In this document: piece by piece, positions 46,871 through 57,600 of the stretch
Position numbering within the stretch: the stretch's first letter is position 1
Layout: each line of letters starts with the position of its first letter
Position numbers and translations under genes: made by a program
Assembly (NCBI RefSeq): GCF_001042985.1
Contig: NZ_JYKY01000010.1
Coordinates: 62,001 to 126,000 of the forward strand
Length of the DNA stretch: 64,000 bases
Source of the DNA: Pseudomonas lundensis
GTDB taxonomy: Bacteria > Pseudomonadota > Gammaproteobacteria > Pseudomonadales > Pseudomonadaceae
Direction: 5' to 3'
The notes under the pieces: generated by a model
Database searches by the model: none
What the model saw: the letters and a program-made list of their open reading frames with translations, nothing else
What the model was told of the DNA's origin: nothing

Positions 46871-48826
46871 ATGAGTGCAGCTTCCCTGTATCCCGTACGC
46901 CCCGAGGTCGCAGCCAACACGCTGACCGATGAGGCGACCTACAAGGCGATGTACCAGCAATCTGTCGTCAACCCGGATGGTTTCTGGCGCGAGCAGGCCA
47001 AGCGTCTCGACTGGATCAAGCCTTTCACCACGGTCAAGCAGACCTCTTTCGACGATCACCATGTCGACATCAAATGGTTTGCCGACGGCACCCTCAACGT
47101 GTCCTATAACTGCCTGGACCGTCATCTGGCCGAGCGCGGCGATCAGGTGGCGATTATCTGGGAGGGCGATGACCCTTCCGAGCAACGCAACATTACCTAC
47201 CGTGAACTGCACGAAGAAGTGTGCAAGTTGGCGAACGCCTTGCGCGGTCAGGACGTGCACCGTGGCGACGTGGTGACGATCTACATGCCGATGGTGCCCG
47301 AGGCGGTCGTGGCCATGCTGGCCTGCACCCGTATCGGTGCGATTCACTCGGTGGTGTTTGGCGGCTTCTCGCCTGAGGCGCTGGCCGGTCGCATCATCGA
47401 CTGCAAATCCAAGGTGGTCATTACCGCCGACGAAGGTATTCGGGGCGGCAAGCGCACGGCGCTCAAGGCCAATGTCGACGAAGCGCTGACCAACCCAGAC
47501 ACCTCCAGCGTGCAAAAGATCATCGTGTTCAAGCGCACCGGCGGTGACATTGCCTGGTACAAACACCGTGACATCTGGTACCACGACCTGATGGCCGTCG
47601 CCTCAACGCACTGCGCGCCAAAAGAGATGGGCGCTGAAGAAGCGTTGTTCATCCTTTATACCTCCGGCTCCACCGGCAAGCCCAAGGGCGTACAGCACAC
47701 CACCGGTGGCTACCTGCTGTATGCGGCCCTGACCCATGAGCGCGTGTTCGATTACCGCCCGGGCGAGGTGTATTGGTGCACGGCCGACGTGGGCTGGGTC
47801 ACCGGTCATACCTACATTGTCTACGGGCCGCTGGCCAACGGTGCCACCACGGTGCTGTTTGAAGGGGTGCCGAACTACCCGGACATCACCCGCGTGTCGA
47901 AGATCATCGACAAGCATAAGGTCAACATCCTCTACACCGCGCCTACCGCCATTCGCGCCATGATGGCCGAGGGGCAGGCAGCCGTAAAAGATGCAGACGG
48001 CTCCAGTTTGCGTTTGCTGGGGTCGGTGGGCGAGCCGATCAACCCCGAAGCCTGGAGCTGGTACTACACGACCGTCGGCAAAGAGCGCTGCCCGATTGTC
48101 GATACCTGGTGGCAGACCGAAACCGGTGCGTGCCTGATGAGCCCGCTGCCTGGCGCGCATGCCCTCAAGCCCGGTTCGGCGGCACGGCCGTTCTTCGGAG
48201 TGGTGCCTGCGCTGGTGGATAACCTGGGCAACATCCTCGAAGGTGCCACCGAGGGCAATCTGGTGATCCTCGACTCGTGGCCGGGTCAGGCGCGCACGCT
48301 GTACGGCGATCACGACCGCTTTGTGGACACCTACTTCAAGACCTTCCGCGGCATGTACTTCACCGGTGACGGCGCGCGCCGTGACGAAGATGGCTATTAC
48401 TGGATCACCGGGCGTGTGGATGACGTGCTTAACGTTTCCGGGCACCGCATGGGCACGGCTGAAATAGAAAGTGCGATGGTTGCGCACCCTAAAGTTGCCG
48501 AGGCCGCCGTCGTTGGCGTGCCGCACGACATCAAAGGGCAGGGTATTTACGTCTACGTCACGTTGAATGGCGGGGAAAAGCCCACAGACGCACTGCGTCA
48601 GGAGTTGAAAAACTGGGTCCGCAAAGAGATCGGTCCCATTGCGTCGCCCGATGTCATTCAGTGGGCGCCGGGCCTGCCCAAAACCCGTTCGGGCAAAATC
48701 ATGCGCCGCATTTTGCGCAAGATCGCCACGGGTGAGTACGACGGGCTGGGGGATATCTCGACGCTGGCCGATCCGGGCGTGGTGCAGCATTTGATTGAAA
48801 CCCATAAAGGTATGAAGGTCGCGTAA
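46871..48826 (+). CDS. acsA: Acetyl-CoA synthetase
   Basis: 651 residues; makes acetyl-CoA from acetate, ATP and CoA. Motifs: P-loop [26 protein letters not shown] adenine site, [20 protein letters not shown], and the regulatory acetylated Lys in [19 protein letters not shown] at 46871 follows TGAGG; the ORF opens 3 codons earlier at 46862 but that region is the leader. Transcribed alone and ended by a strong terminator. Confidence 0.96.
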   Translation: MSAASLYPVRPEVAANTLTDEATYKAMYQQSVVNPDGFWREQAKRLDWIKPFTTVKQTSFDDHHVDIKWFADGTLNVSYNCLDRHLAERGDQVAIIWEGDDPSEQRNITYRELHEEVCKLANALRGQDVHRGDVVTIYMPMVPEAVVAMLACTRIGAIHSVVFGGFSPEALAGRIIDCKSKVVITADEGIRGGKRTALKANVDEALTNPDTSSVQKIIVFKRTGGDIAWYKHRDIWYHDLMAVASTHCAPKEMGAEEALFILYTSGSTGKPKGVQHTTGGYLLYAALTHERVFDYRPGEVYWCTADVGWVTGHTYIVYGPLANGATTVLFEGVPNYPDITRVSKIIDKHKVNILYTAPTAIRAMMAEGQAAVKDADGSSLRLLGSVGEPINPEAWSWYYTTVGKERCPIVDTWWQTETGACLMSPLPGAHALKPGSAARPFFGVVPALVDNLGNILEGATEGNLVILDSWPGQARTLYGDHDRFVDTYFKTFRGMYFTGDGARRDEDGYYWITGRVDDVLNVSGHRMGTAEIESAMVAHPKVAEAAVVGVPHDIKGQGIYVYVTLNGGEKPTDALRQELKNWVRKEIGPIASPDVIQWAPGLPKTRSGKIMRRILRKIATGEYDGLGDISTLADPGVVQHLIETHKGMKVA

Positions 48827-48846
48827 CACCGGCTGGCATTAAACAC

Positions 48847-48879
48847 GCCCCGCCTGGCACTGTCAGGCGGGGCTTTTTT
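48847..48879 (+). terminator. Rho-independent terminator after acsA
   Basis: GCCCCGCCTG-GCACTGT-CAGGCGGGGC followed by TTTTTT. Confidence 0.9.
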
Positions 48880-49379
48880 GTGGTTGATCCAAAGGGTGGA
48901 TGTGTAGGAACAGGCTGGCGCGCAGTAGGTTTGGTCCTACGCAAAGCGAAGAGGTGTTACCGCGTGTGTAACCGGGTGCACGAAAACGGGGCTTTGCGAA
49001 ACGAAAAGCACTGTTTTGGCGCCGCCAGTGTGGGCCAAATAAATTAGATGAAACGCTGCACTTGCCGGAATAGAAGGCTTTGCGAATAATAGGCCCGCTA
49101 TTTGCAACTCATATAGGTTCTGCACCTTTTGCTATTGCATAATTATGAAGAGCTGTCAATGCCTGGAGTCGCCTTTCTCGGTGCATTTGTAATTAGTTGT
49201 CGCATTGAAGAAATAACGGCTTGAAGCCTGTCGTTAGAATGCCGATCACTCGCTCGTCGTTGTTGTGTTGACCTCAGCACAACGCCAGTAGGACGTGGCG
49301 CCGCATTCCCGGTTTAACCTCCGCATATTGGGCTCACGCTCACTCTGCATTTTTTGCCCTTTACCGATGGAGTCCTAAG
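48880..49379. other. Upstream region of the aot operon
   Basis: 500 bases without a gene. The proximal part (48904-48998) holds nested inverted repeats reminiscent of a degenerate Pseudomonas REP element: GTAGGA/TCCTAC, CGCAAAGC/GCTTTGCG and GTTAC/GTAAC. The distal part contains candidate ArgR half-sites and the aotJ promoter and ribosome-binding site. Confidence 0.5.
49176..49213. promoter_or_regulatory. Candidate ArgR operator before aotJ
   Basis: TGTCGC at 49198 followed by N8 and AA matches the ArgR half-site TGTCGC-N8-AA exactly; a weaker half-site (TCTCGG) starts 22 bases before it. Related AGTCGC and TGTCGT occur 31 bases on either side. ArgR controls aot genes in P. aeruginosa. Confidence 0.55.
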
Positions 49380-50162
49380 ATGAAGAAACTCGTGCTTCTT
49401 GGCGCCCTGGCACTGTCTGTGCTGTCCCTGCAGGCTTTTGCTGATGAAAAACCTCTGAAAATTGGTATCGAAGCTGCGTACCCTCCGTTTGCCTCCAAGG
49501 CCCCGGATGGCAGCATTGTCGGCTTTGACTACGACATCGGTAACGCCCTGTGCGAAGAGATGAAGGTCAAGTGCGTTTGGGTTGAGCAAGAGTTCGATGG
49601 CCTGATCCCGGCGCTGAAAGTGCGCAAGATCGACGCCATCCTGTCCTCGATGTCCATCACCGACGACCGTAAAAAATCCGTTGATTTCACCCATCGTTAC
49701 TACCTCACTCCAGCACGCCTGGTGATGAAGGACGGCACTGCGGTCGGCGACAACCTGGATGAACTCAAAGGCAAGAAAATCGGTGTGCAACGTGGTTCGA
49801 TCCACGACCGTTTTGCCAAGGAAGTGCTGGCGCCTAAAGGAGCCACTGTTGTTCCTTACGGTTCGCAGAACGAAATCTACCTTGATATCCAGGCCGGTCG
49901 CCTTGATGGCACCGTTGCCGACGCCACCCTGCTGCAAGACGGTTTCCTGAAAACCGACGCAGGTAAAGGTTACGCGTTCGTAGGCCCGCAATTCACCGAC
50001 GTCAAATACTTTGGTGACGGCGTAGGCATCGCGGTACGCAAGAACGATGCGCTGAAAGACAAGATCAACACGGCCATCGACGGTATCCGTGCCAACGGCA
50101 AGTACAAGCAGATCCAGGACAAGTATTTCGACTTCGATATTTACGGCGCTGACGCGAAGTAA
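49380..50162 (+). CDS. aotJ: Arginine/ornithine ABC transporter, binding protein
   Basis: 260 residues. Signal peptide [21 protein letters not shown] precedes the amino-acid-binding fold: [44 protein letters not shown], and [15 protein letters not shown]. This is the lysine/arginine/ornithine type. First gene of aotJQMOP-argR; an ATGGCGC hairpin with a T-run follows the stop. Likely ArgR-activated. Confidence 0.93.
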   Translation: MKKLVLLGALALSVLSLQAFADEKPLKIGIEAAYPPFASKAPDGSIVGFDYDIGNALCEEMKVKCVWVEQEFDGLIPALKVRKIDAILSSMSITDDRKKSVDFTHRYYLTPARLVMKDGTAVGDNLDELKGKKIGVQRGSIHDRFAKEVLAPKGATVVPYGSQNEIYLDIQAGRLDGTVADATLLQDGFLKTDAGKGYAFVGPQFTDVKYFGDGVGIAVRKNDALKDKINTAIDGIRANGKYKQIQDKYFDFDIYGADAK

Positions 50163-50183
50163 ACCATCGCAGCACCCTGTCCG

Positions 50184-50227
50184 AAATGGCGCAAGCAACA
50201 GGATTTCTGAAGTTTGCGCCATTTTTT
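50184..50227 (+). terminator. Attenuating hairpin between aotJ and aotQ
   Basis: AAATGGCGCAA...TTGCGCCATTT, an 11-bp stem followed by T residues. A partial terminator here would give much more AotJ than permease. Confidence 0.65.
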
Positions 50228-50252
50228 CATCCAAATTTTGAGGACCTGAATC

Positions 50253-50942
50253 ATGTTGAAAGGCTACGGGGCTGTCATCCTCGATGGTGCTTGGCTGACG
50301 CTTCAGCTCGCCTTGTCGTCCATGGCCCTGGCCATTGTTCTAGGTCTGATCGGTGTTTCTTTGCGCCTGTCGCCGGTGCGCTGGCTGGCCTGGTTGGGCG
50401 ATTTGTATTCCACCGTCATTCGCGGCATTCCCGATCTGGTGCTGATCCTGCTGATCTTCTACGGCGGTCAGGACTTGCTGAACCGCGTCGCGCCCCTGTT
50501 GGGCTATGACGATTACATTGATTTGAACCCGCTGGCGGCCGGTATCGGCACCTTGGGTTTCATCTTTGGTGCGTACTTGTCCGAAACCTTTCGGGGTGCC
50601 TTTATGGCCATTCCCAAAGGGCAGGCGGAAGCCGGCATGGCGTATGGGATGAGCAGCTTTCAAGTGTTTTTCCGGGTGTTGGTGCCGCAGATGATTCGTC
50701 TCGCGATCCCGGGCTTTACCAACAACTGGCTGGTGTTGACCAAAGCCACGGCCCTGATCTCGGTGGTCGGGTTGCAAGACATGATGTTCAAGGCCAAGCA
50801 GGCGGCAGATGCCACTCGCGAACCTTTCACCTTCTTTCTGGCCGTCGCGGCGATGTACCTGGTGTTGACCAGCGTATCGCTGTTGGCGTTGCGACAACTT
50901 GAGAAGCGCTACTCGGTAGGCGTTAAGGCGGCTGATCTATGA
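50253..50942 (+). CDS. aotQ: Arginine/ornithine ABC transporter, permease Q
   Basis: 229 residues, about five helices (AWLTLQLALSSMALAIVLGLIGVSLRL first). The ATPase-contact loop is at AEAGMAYGMSSFQVFFRVLVPQM near residue 130. The stop overlaps the aotM start (ATGA). Confidence 0.93.
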   Translation: MLKGYGAVILDGAWLTLQLALSSMALAIVLGLIGVSLRLSPVRWLAWLGDLYSTVIRGIPDLVLILLIFYGGQDLLNRVAPLLGYDDYIDLNPLAAGIGTLGFIFGAYLSETFRGAFMAIPKGQAEAGMAYGMSSFQVFFRVLVPQMIRLAIPGFTNNWLVLTKATALISVVGLQDMMFKAKQAADATREPFTFFLAVAAMYLVLTSVSLLALRQLEKRYSVGVKAADL

Positions 50943-51637
50943 TCTTCGACTACAACGTCATTTGGGACAGCATGCCGCTGTACCTTGATGGCCTGCTGGA
51001 AACCCTCAAGTTGCTGGGTATTTCACTGTTCTTCGGCTTGCTGGCGGCCGTGCCGCTGGGGCTGATGCGCGTCTCCAAGCAGCCGCTGGTCAACTTCCCG
51101 GCCTGGCTCTACACCTATGTGATTCGCGGCACGCCGATGCTGGTGCAGTTGTTCCTGATCTACTACGGGCTGGCCCAGTTCGATGCAGTGCGCGACAGTT
51201 TCATGTGGCCGCTGTTGTCCAGCGCAACCTTCTGCGCCTGTCTGGCCTTTGCCATCAACACCAGCGCCTACACCGCCGAAATCATCGCCGGTAGCCTCAA
51301 GGCCACGCCCCACGGCGAAATTGAAGCGGCTAAGGCGATGGGCATGTCGCGCGGCAAAATGTACCGCCGCATTCTGTTGCCGTCGGCCATGCGCCGGGCG
51401 CTGCCGCAGTACAGCAACGAAGTCATCATGATGTTGCAGACCACCAGTCTGGCGTCCATCGTGACCCTGATCGACATCACGGGTGCGGCGCGTACCGTGA
51501 ATGCGCAGTACTACCTGCCGTTCGAGGCCTACATCACCGCCGGTGTTTTCTACCTGTGCCTGACGTTCATTCTGGTGCGCCTGTTCAAACTGGCCGAGCG
51601 CCGCTGGCTGGGCTATATGGCCCCGCGCAAGGCCTGA
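50939..51637 (+). CDS. aotM: Arginine/ornithine ABC transporter, permease M
   Basis: 232 residues, five helices beginning LLETLKLLGISLFFGLLAAVPLGLM. The ATPase-contact loop is IEAAKAMGMSRGKMYRRILLPSAMR near residue 130. Pairs with AotQ as the membrane channel. Confidence 0.93.
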   Translation: MIFDYNVIWDSMPLYLDGLLETLKLLGISLFFGLLAAVPLGLMRVSKQPLVNFPAWLYTYVIRGTPMLVQLFLIYYGLAQFDAVRDSFMWPLLSSATFCACLAFAINTSAYTAEIIAGSLKATPHGEIEAAKAMGMSRGKMYRRILLPSAMRRALPQYSNEVIMMLQTTSLASIVTLIDITGAARTVNAQYYLPFEAYITAGVFYLCLTFILVRLFKLAERRWLGYMAPRKA

Positions 51638-51640
51638 CCC

Positions 51641-52753
51641 ATGGAGCGTATCGATCATCCCTTGCCCTGGAGCAGCCTGGGCACCGAGCGTCATCTGTCG
51701 GTGTTTCGTTTTGGTACGGGTGAGCGCAAGGCCTACATTCAGGCCAGCTTGCACGCCGACGAACTGCCCGGCATGCGTTGCGCCTGGGAGCTGAAAAAAC
51801 GCTTGAGTGCGCTAGAAGCGCAAGGGTTGTTGAACGGCGTGATCGAACTGGTGCCCGTGGCCAATCCGCTGGGGCTCGGGCAATTGCTGCAAGGCAATCA
51901 CCAGGGGCGTTTCGAGTACGGCAGCGGCAAGAACTTCAACCGCGATTTTGTCGAGCTGAGTGCGCCGGTTGTGGCACGGCTTGAAGGGCGCCTTGGGGAT
52001 GACCCGCGCGCCAATGTTCATCTGATCCGTCAGGCCATGCGCGACGTGTTGTCAGAGCTGCCACCTGCGACCAGTCAGTTGCAAGGCATGCAGCGTGTGC
52101 TCCTGAGCCACGCCTGTGATGCCGACGTGGTACTCGACCTGCATTGCGATGCCGAAGCGGCCCTGCACATGTACGCCTTGCCCCAGCATTGGCCGCAGTG
52201 GCGCTCGCTGGCTGCGCACCTGAATGTGCGGGTTGGCCTGCTGGCTGAAGATTCGGGCGGCAGCTCTTTTGACGAAGCGTGCTCCTTGCCCTGGTTGCGT
52301 GTGCAGCGTCACTTTGGCGACGCGCCCATTCCGCTGGCCTGCATGGCCACTACCGTGGAGCTGGGCGGGCAGGCAGACACCGGTCGTGATGAAGCGCAGC
52401 GTTATGCCGAAGGGATTCTGGCGTTTCTCGCCGAGCAAGGGCTGATCGGCGGGCAATGGCCGGCTGCGCAGCATGAGGCGTGTGAAGGCATGCCTTTCGA
52501 AGGGACTGAGTTGTTGTTTGCACCGCACCCCGGTGTGGTGAGTTTTTTACGTCCGGCGGGCGCCTGGGTTGAACCAGGCGAGCCGCTGTTCGAAGTGATT
52601 GATCCTTTATCCGACCGGGTGAGCACGGTATGCGCAGGTACGGCCGGTGTGCTGTTTGCCGTTGAGCGCCTGCGATATGCCCAACCCGGTTTCTGGCTGG
52701 CCAAAGTGGCGGGGCGCGAGCCGCTGCGCCACGGGCGCTTGCTCAACGACTGA
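51641..52753 (+). CDS. aotO: AotO, succinylglutamate desuccinylase/aspartoacylase-family protein
   Basis: 370 residues of the zinc carboxypeptidase-like AstE/ASPA family. Metal ligands H38 and E41 appear in QASLHADELPG, and the third His in LDLHCDAEAALHMY; GKNFNRDFVEL is a substrate-binding stretch. A C-terminal lipoyl-like beta domain ends with SFLRPAGAWVEPGEPLFEVIDP. In P. aeruginosa aotO is part of the operon but is not needed for transport; its substrate is unknown. It begins 3 bases after aotM. Confidence 0.85.
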   Translation: MERIDHPLPWSSLGTERHLSVFRFGTGERKAYIQASLHADELPGMRCAWELKKRLSALEAQGLLNGVIELVPVANPLGLGQLLQGNHQGRFEYGSGKNFNRDFVELSAPVVARLEGRLGDDPRANVHLIRQAMRDVLSELPPATSQLQGMQRVLLSHACDADVVLDLHCDAEAALHMYALPQHWPQWRSLAAHLNVRVGLLAEDSGGSSFDEACSLPWLRVQRHFGDAPIPLACMATTVELGGQADTGRDEAQRYAEGILAFLAEQGLIGGQWPAAQHEACEGMPFEGTELLFAPHPGVVSFLRPAGAWVEPGEPLFEVIDPLSDRVSTVCAGTAGVLFAVERLRYAQPGFWLAKVAGREPLRHGRLLND

Positions 52754-52776
52754 CTGTTTCTGTGAGAACCGACAGC

Positions 52777-53541
52777 ATGTACAAACTTGAAGTCCAAGAC
52801 CTGCATAAACGCTATGGCAGTCATGAAGTGCTCAAAGGCGTTTCTCTGGCCGCCAAAGCGGGCGATGTGATCAGCATCATCGGTTCCAGCGGTTCCGGTA
52901 AAAGTACGTTTTTGCGCTGTATCAACCTGCTTGAGCAGCCCCACGCGGGCAAAATCCTGCTCAATGGCGAAGAGCTCAAGCTCATTGCCAACAAGGACGG
53001 CGGGCTTAAGGCCGCTGATCCCAAGCAACTGCAACGCATGCGTTCGCGGTTATCGATGGTGTTTCAGCATTTCAACCTGTGGTCGCACATGACCGCGCTG
53101 GAAAACATCATGGAAGCGCCGGTGCATGTACTGGGCATGTCCAAAACCGAAGCGCGGGAAAAAGCCGAGCACTACCTGAACAAGGTGGGCGTTTCCCATC
53201 GCAAGGAGGCTTACCCTGGCCACATGTCGGGCGGCGAGCAGCAGCGGGTGGCCATTGCCCGTGCGCTGGCGATGGAGCCGGAAGTCATGCTCTTCGACGA
53301 GCCGACCTCGGCCCTCGACCCGGAGCTGGTGGGCGATGTGCTGAAAGTGATGCAGGATCTCGCGCTTGAAGGCCGCACCATGGTGGTGGTGACTCACGAA
53401 ATGGGCTTTGCCCGCGAAGTGTCTAACCAATTGGTGTTCTTGCACAAAGGGATCGTGGAAGAAAGCGGCAACCCGCGCGAAGTACTGGTCAATCCGCAAT
53501 GTGAACGTTTGCAGCAGTTCCTCTCAGGTAGCCTGAAGTAA
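52777..53541 (+). CDS. aotP: Arginine/ornithine ABC transporter, ATPase
   Basis: 254 residues. Walker [20 protein letters not shown]-loop [16 protein letters not shown], signature [19 protein letters not shown], Walker [16 protein letters not shown] and [13 protein letters not shown] are intact. Start [14 protein letters not shown] at 52777; a GTG five codons earlier is less likely. Confidence 0.94.
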   Translation: MYKLEVQDLHKRYGSHEVLKGVSLAAKAGDVISIIGSSGSGKSTFLRCINLLEQPHAGKILLNGEELKLIANKDGGLKAADPKQLQRMRSRLSMVFQHFNLWSHMTALENIMEAPVHVLGMSKTEAREKAEHYLNKVGVSHRKEAYPGHMSGGEQQRVAIARALAMEPEVMLFDEPTSALDPELVGDVLKVMQDLALEGRTMVVVTHEMGFAREVSNQLVFLHKGIVEESGNPREVLVNPQCERLQQFLSGSLK

Positions 53542-53666
53542 CTGTGATTTCAAGACTGCCGTTGTGCACCAAAATAGGTCATGCTCCGCATCCTGCGCGG
53601 CTGGCCTAGGCTGAGTGTCTGGCGCATGTGGTTCCTCACTCTCGTTTTCGTTCCGGATAGCACGCT

Positions 53667-54647
53667 ATGACCGCCCATCGAATTGGTTTTCTCATTTGGC
53701 CCAGCACCAAAGCCTTGACCCTGGCGCTGGCCGAAGAGGCGTTGCGTGTTGCCCAGCGCGTGCACCCGGAAGTCGTTTACGAGTTGTTGTTCCTGCAAGC
53801 CGAACCTCCGGTAGAGGGCGCCTGGCATTTACCCGGAGAGCCTTGGGCCGGCAAGCTTGAGGGCTGCCAAAAGCTCTTTCTGTTGGCCGACGAGCCGCCG
53901 GGCCCCGTGCCCTCGGCGCTGGGGACCGCCCTTAAGCAGGTGGTGCGGGCCGGGTGCGTGATCGGCGGGTTGTCGGCGGGTGTCTATCCTTTGGCGCAGC
54001 TGGGGTTGTTGGACGGTTATCGTGCGGCCGTTCACTGGCGTTGGCAGGATGACTTTGCCGAGCGTTTCCCCAAGGTGATTGCCACCAGTCACCTGTTTGA
54101 CTGGGACCGCGATCGTCTCAGTGCCTGTGGCGGCATGTCGGTGCTGGATCTGCTGCTTGCCGTACTGGCCCGCGACCACGGTGCCGAGCTGGCGGGCGCG
54201 GTGTCCGAAGAGCTGGTGGTGGAGCGCATTCGTGAAGGGGGCGAGCGCCAGCGCATTCCGTTGCAGAACCGTCTGGGTTCCAGCCATCCCAAGCTGACTC
54301 AAGCGGTATTGCTGATGGAAGCCAACATTGAAGAGCCGCTGACCACCGACGAAATCGCCCAGCATGTGTGCGTGTCCCGTCGGCAGTTGGAGCGGATCTT
54401 CAAGCAGTACCTCAATCGCGTCCCTAGCCAGTACTACCTTGAGCTGCGCCTGAACAAGGCCCGGCAAATGCTGATGCAAACCAGCAAATCGATCATCCAG
54501 ATCGGTTTGTCGTGCGGCTTTTCCTCCGGGCCGCACTTCTCCAGCGCCTACCGCAACTTCTTCGGCGCCACCCCCCGTGAAGACCGCAATCAGCGCCGCA
54601 GCAGCAGCCCGTTTGAGTTGTCATCGGCGCCTGCCGAGCGCGGCTGA
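53667..54647 (+). CDS. argR: Transcriptional regulator ArgR, AraC family
   Basis: 326 residues. The N-terminal two-thirds is a DJ-1/GATase1-like effector domain (HRIGFLIWPSTKALTLALAEEAL, GGLSAGVYPLAQLGLL), lacking a clear catalytic triad, and the C-terminal HTH_18 domain (about 215-305) has LTTDEIAQHVCVSRRQLERIF and LNKARQMLMQTSKSI, IIQIGLSCGFSSGPHFSSAYRNFFG. This is the arginine-responsive Pseudomonas ArgR, unrelated to the enterobacterial ArgR. It lies 125 bases after aotP, as in P. aeruginosa. Candidate ArgR sites lie before aotJ and aruC. Confidence 0.94.
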   Translation: MTAHRIGFLIWPSTKALTLALAEEALRVAQRVHPEVVYELLFLQAEPPVEGAWHLPGEPWAGKLEGCQKLFLLADEPPGPVPSALGTALKQVVRAGCVIGGLSAGVYPLAQLGLLDGYRAAVHWRWQDDFAERFPKVIATSHLFDWDRDRLSACGGMSVLDLLLAVLARDHGAELAGAVSEELVVERIREGGERQRIPLQNRLGSSHPKLTQAVLLMEANIEEPLTTDEIAQHVCVSRRQLERIFKQYLNRVPSQYYLELRLNKARQMLMQTSKSIIQIGLSCGFSSGPHFSSAYRNFFGATPREDRNQRRSSSPFELSSAPAERG

Positions 54648-54650
54648 TCG

Positions 54651-57600
54651 CTACTCCTCAACGGGCTCAGGCTCGTTGGCGTTATCCACATCAAATTCGA
54701 CGTTCATGTCGATGCCGGTTTGCGCAAAGTAAGTGCGCACCCGCTCAAGGCTTTCTTCGGACAGAGGATTGCCTTCGAGGTCGAGCGCTTGTGTGACGGA
54801 AGCGGGTGCCTCAAACAGGGTCGCGGGTAACTCGACGATCAGGTTTTCACTTAAATCAACCACTTCAAGCTGCGTGAGCCCCAGTATCGAATCGGGAAAT
54901 GCCGTGAGTTCGGCATTGCTCATGTGAAGGGTGTTCAGATTCGGCATGTTGCTGAAATCGGGCGTAATGTTGAGCGGGTTGTCGTCCAGGTCGATGTATT
55001 CCAGGTGTTCCATGCCGCCCAGACGGTGCGCGGTGTCAGGGGTTAGCGTGATTTCACTGCTTTCCAGGTGCAGGTCGGTAAGGTTCTCCATCGAGAGTAT
55101 CGACTCAGGCACCGCGTCCAGTGCAAACCCTTGAAGGTGTACCACGCGCAACCTCGGAAAACGCTCAAGAAACTCGCTCACCCCGGTCACCGGTCCTGCA
55201 CCTCTCAAGGACAGGTAGGTCACATGGCTGAAATCAGCGCTGATCGGCGGCATGCTGTCGGCGATTGGCCGTGTGAACGTCAGCTCATACCCATCGCGAT
55301 CGGGGTCTGCGTGGTAGTTGTCGAATGCGGTTTGCCGACGCCAGCACCGTTCCAGCTCGCGGCTGAACGCGTGGCGGTCCTGAACATTGGCCCGGCGCGC
55401 GTTGGGCGGCAGCATGTCACCGGTTCGCGGGTTCACCGCGGGCGCATCGACGGTCCAGGCTTCAAGGTCATCGCGCAGGGTTTGCAGTGCTTGCCCAAGC
55501 TCGGTGAGTGCTTGATTGGCCTGGGCGCGGTCGACAGGCAGAGTCCGAATGATGCGTGCCCGTTCCCTTATATTCAGACTCGGGTACAGCTCATAGACCC
55601 GCCGGTCGATCAGGTCGGGCGTCTGTCCTGGCGCATCGGCGCCCAATAACGGATAGCCCTCGGCCTTGAGCCTCGGCAGGCTTTGCGGGTCGAGGTTCAG
55701 TGCCGTGCGCGGCGGTTCTACATGCGCGCTGACCCGGTTGCGCGGCAGCAGTGGATGCTGACGCACGGCGTTTTTCAGGTCATTGCCCTGGCCGACATGT
55801 GGAAACCCCAGTTGACGGCGCTCGGCATCCGGCAGTGCGTGCAGCAACGCGTCATACAGGTCGGCCGGGCCGTGTAATTCCTGATTCAACGCATCGCGCG
55901 CGCTGTAACCCTGCGCTGACTTGATCAGTACTTTACGCAGCGGTGCCTGCGCGTCACCGAGGCTGTCGAGCAGGGGGCCTTCAAAGTGGTCTTCACGGAT
56001 TTCCAGACGCAGCTTTTTGGACCAGCCGGGCAGGGATTCAACGGTCCTCAGGATCAGCCAGGGCGTGTGCGGGCTGGCGGCCGAGTCGAGAAACAAGCCC
56101 TCGTAAGCGCGGTTGATGCGGGTTTCATGCACATACTGCTGCGCCAGGCTTTCGAGGCGTTCGGGGAGTGTGCGCTGATTGAGCAGTTGCAGAATTTCGT
56201 CCCCATGGGCATTCCAGATCAGTTCCTGTGCCGCCGAAGTTGGCAGTTCGGGGTAGGTCGTTTGTAGCCATTTGACCTCGTCACTGACGGGCCATTGCGG
56301 GGTTGAATAGCGCGAGGTGAACACCTCGAAACGCTGGCGGCGCGCCTCTTGCGCCAAGCGCAGGCGCAGGCGCCGGAGTTGAAGGGGCGAGTTTGGCAGC
56401 GGATCACCGAATGCCGGGTCGAGCCCTAACAGGGTTTTCGCATCCGGCGCATCCAGGGCCTGGAGGACGTCGTTGAGCAGCTCGCCCTGACGCACGCGGG
56501 TGTGGCTGATGTCTATGCGTTGCGGGGCGCCGGAGCGAGGCGGGTAGTCGGCCATGACCTCGCCACTTTCGCTGATGACCCTCACGCCTTTACTGAAGGT
56601 CCAGACGTCGCGACTGGTCAGTATTTGCAGTTGGGTTTGAGCGTCGGCTCGCTGTTGCACGGCTGGGTCGTGGCTTTCCATGTCGTCGATAAAGCGCTGG
56701 AGGTCGTTGTCGATGTTGAAGCGTTGAAGGCTGTCGACGAGCAAGGCGGGCGCAGGCAGCGCATCCGCATGCAGACGGCGCAGTACAGACGGTGTGGTAT
56801 CGGTGAGGGCTAGCAGGCGGGCAGCTTGAATGTCCGGGAGGTTGGCGGCGCTGGAGTTGAGGCGTTTAAACAGGCGCGCATCCTCCCAGTCAAGCGGCTG
56901 TTCCGTTTCGGCCGACCAGGCGCCCATGCCGTTGTGGCGCAAGCGGGGCGAGTAGGCGCGCAGGCGATCGGGGTGTTTGATGCGGTAGCGCGGGCTGCGA
57001 GCCTCTTGTTCGACGCGGTAGGTTTTATCTTCAAGGGTCAGGTATTGCGCATCGTCATGCAGCTGCAAGCCGAGGGCGTTGCTTGGTGCATGGGCGGGCA
57101 CCGGGTCGGGGTGTTCGTAAGGTGTGAGGTCCGGTTCCCACAATCGGGTTTCACCGGTGGGCAGCGTGACGGGCTTCAAGCGAGCAATAAAGGGTGACAG
57201 TGCATCGCTGGCGATTTTGCCGCCAATGACCAGGGCGCCTGCCTGGGTCAGGCTGGAAATGACGTTGAACACGTGGTCCCAGGCTTCGAGGGTTTTTCCT
57301 TCGCTCCAGTCCTTGATGCCTTCATAGGCGTCATCCAGCACCTGCCAGGCCATTTGCAGCAACATCAATTCCCCGAGCCCCGGCACGAAAATGGCCCCGA
57401 CCATTTCGAGGCCGTTGAGCGCCCATTCACCGATTTGCTTCAGGCGTTCGTGACGCTCGTGGCGTGTTTTCTGATCTTCGGCATCTGTGCTGACTGCAAT
57501 CAGGGGCGCATCGGCCAGCAGTTTTCGGCGTTTCTCATAAAACAGGTGCTCGTCGAATGCCTGGAAAACATGGACGAGGGTGTACGTCAGCACCGGGTGT

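Noticed and set aside
49241..49320. Sigma-54 promoter before aotJ
   Set aside because: TGGCGC occurs, but the downstream TGC element at proper spacing is missing.
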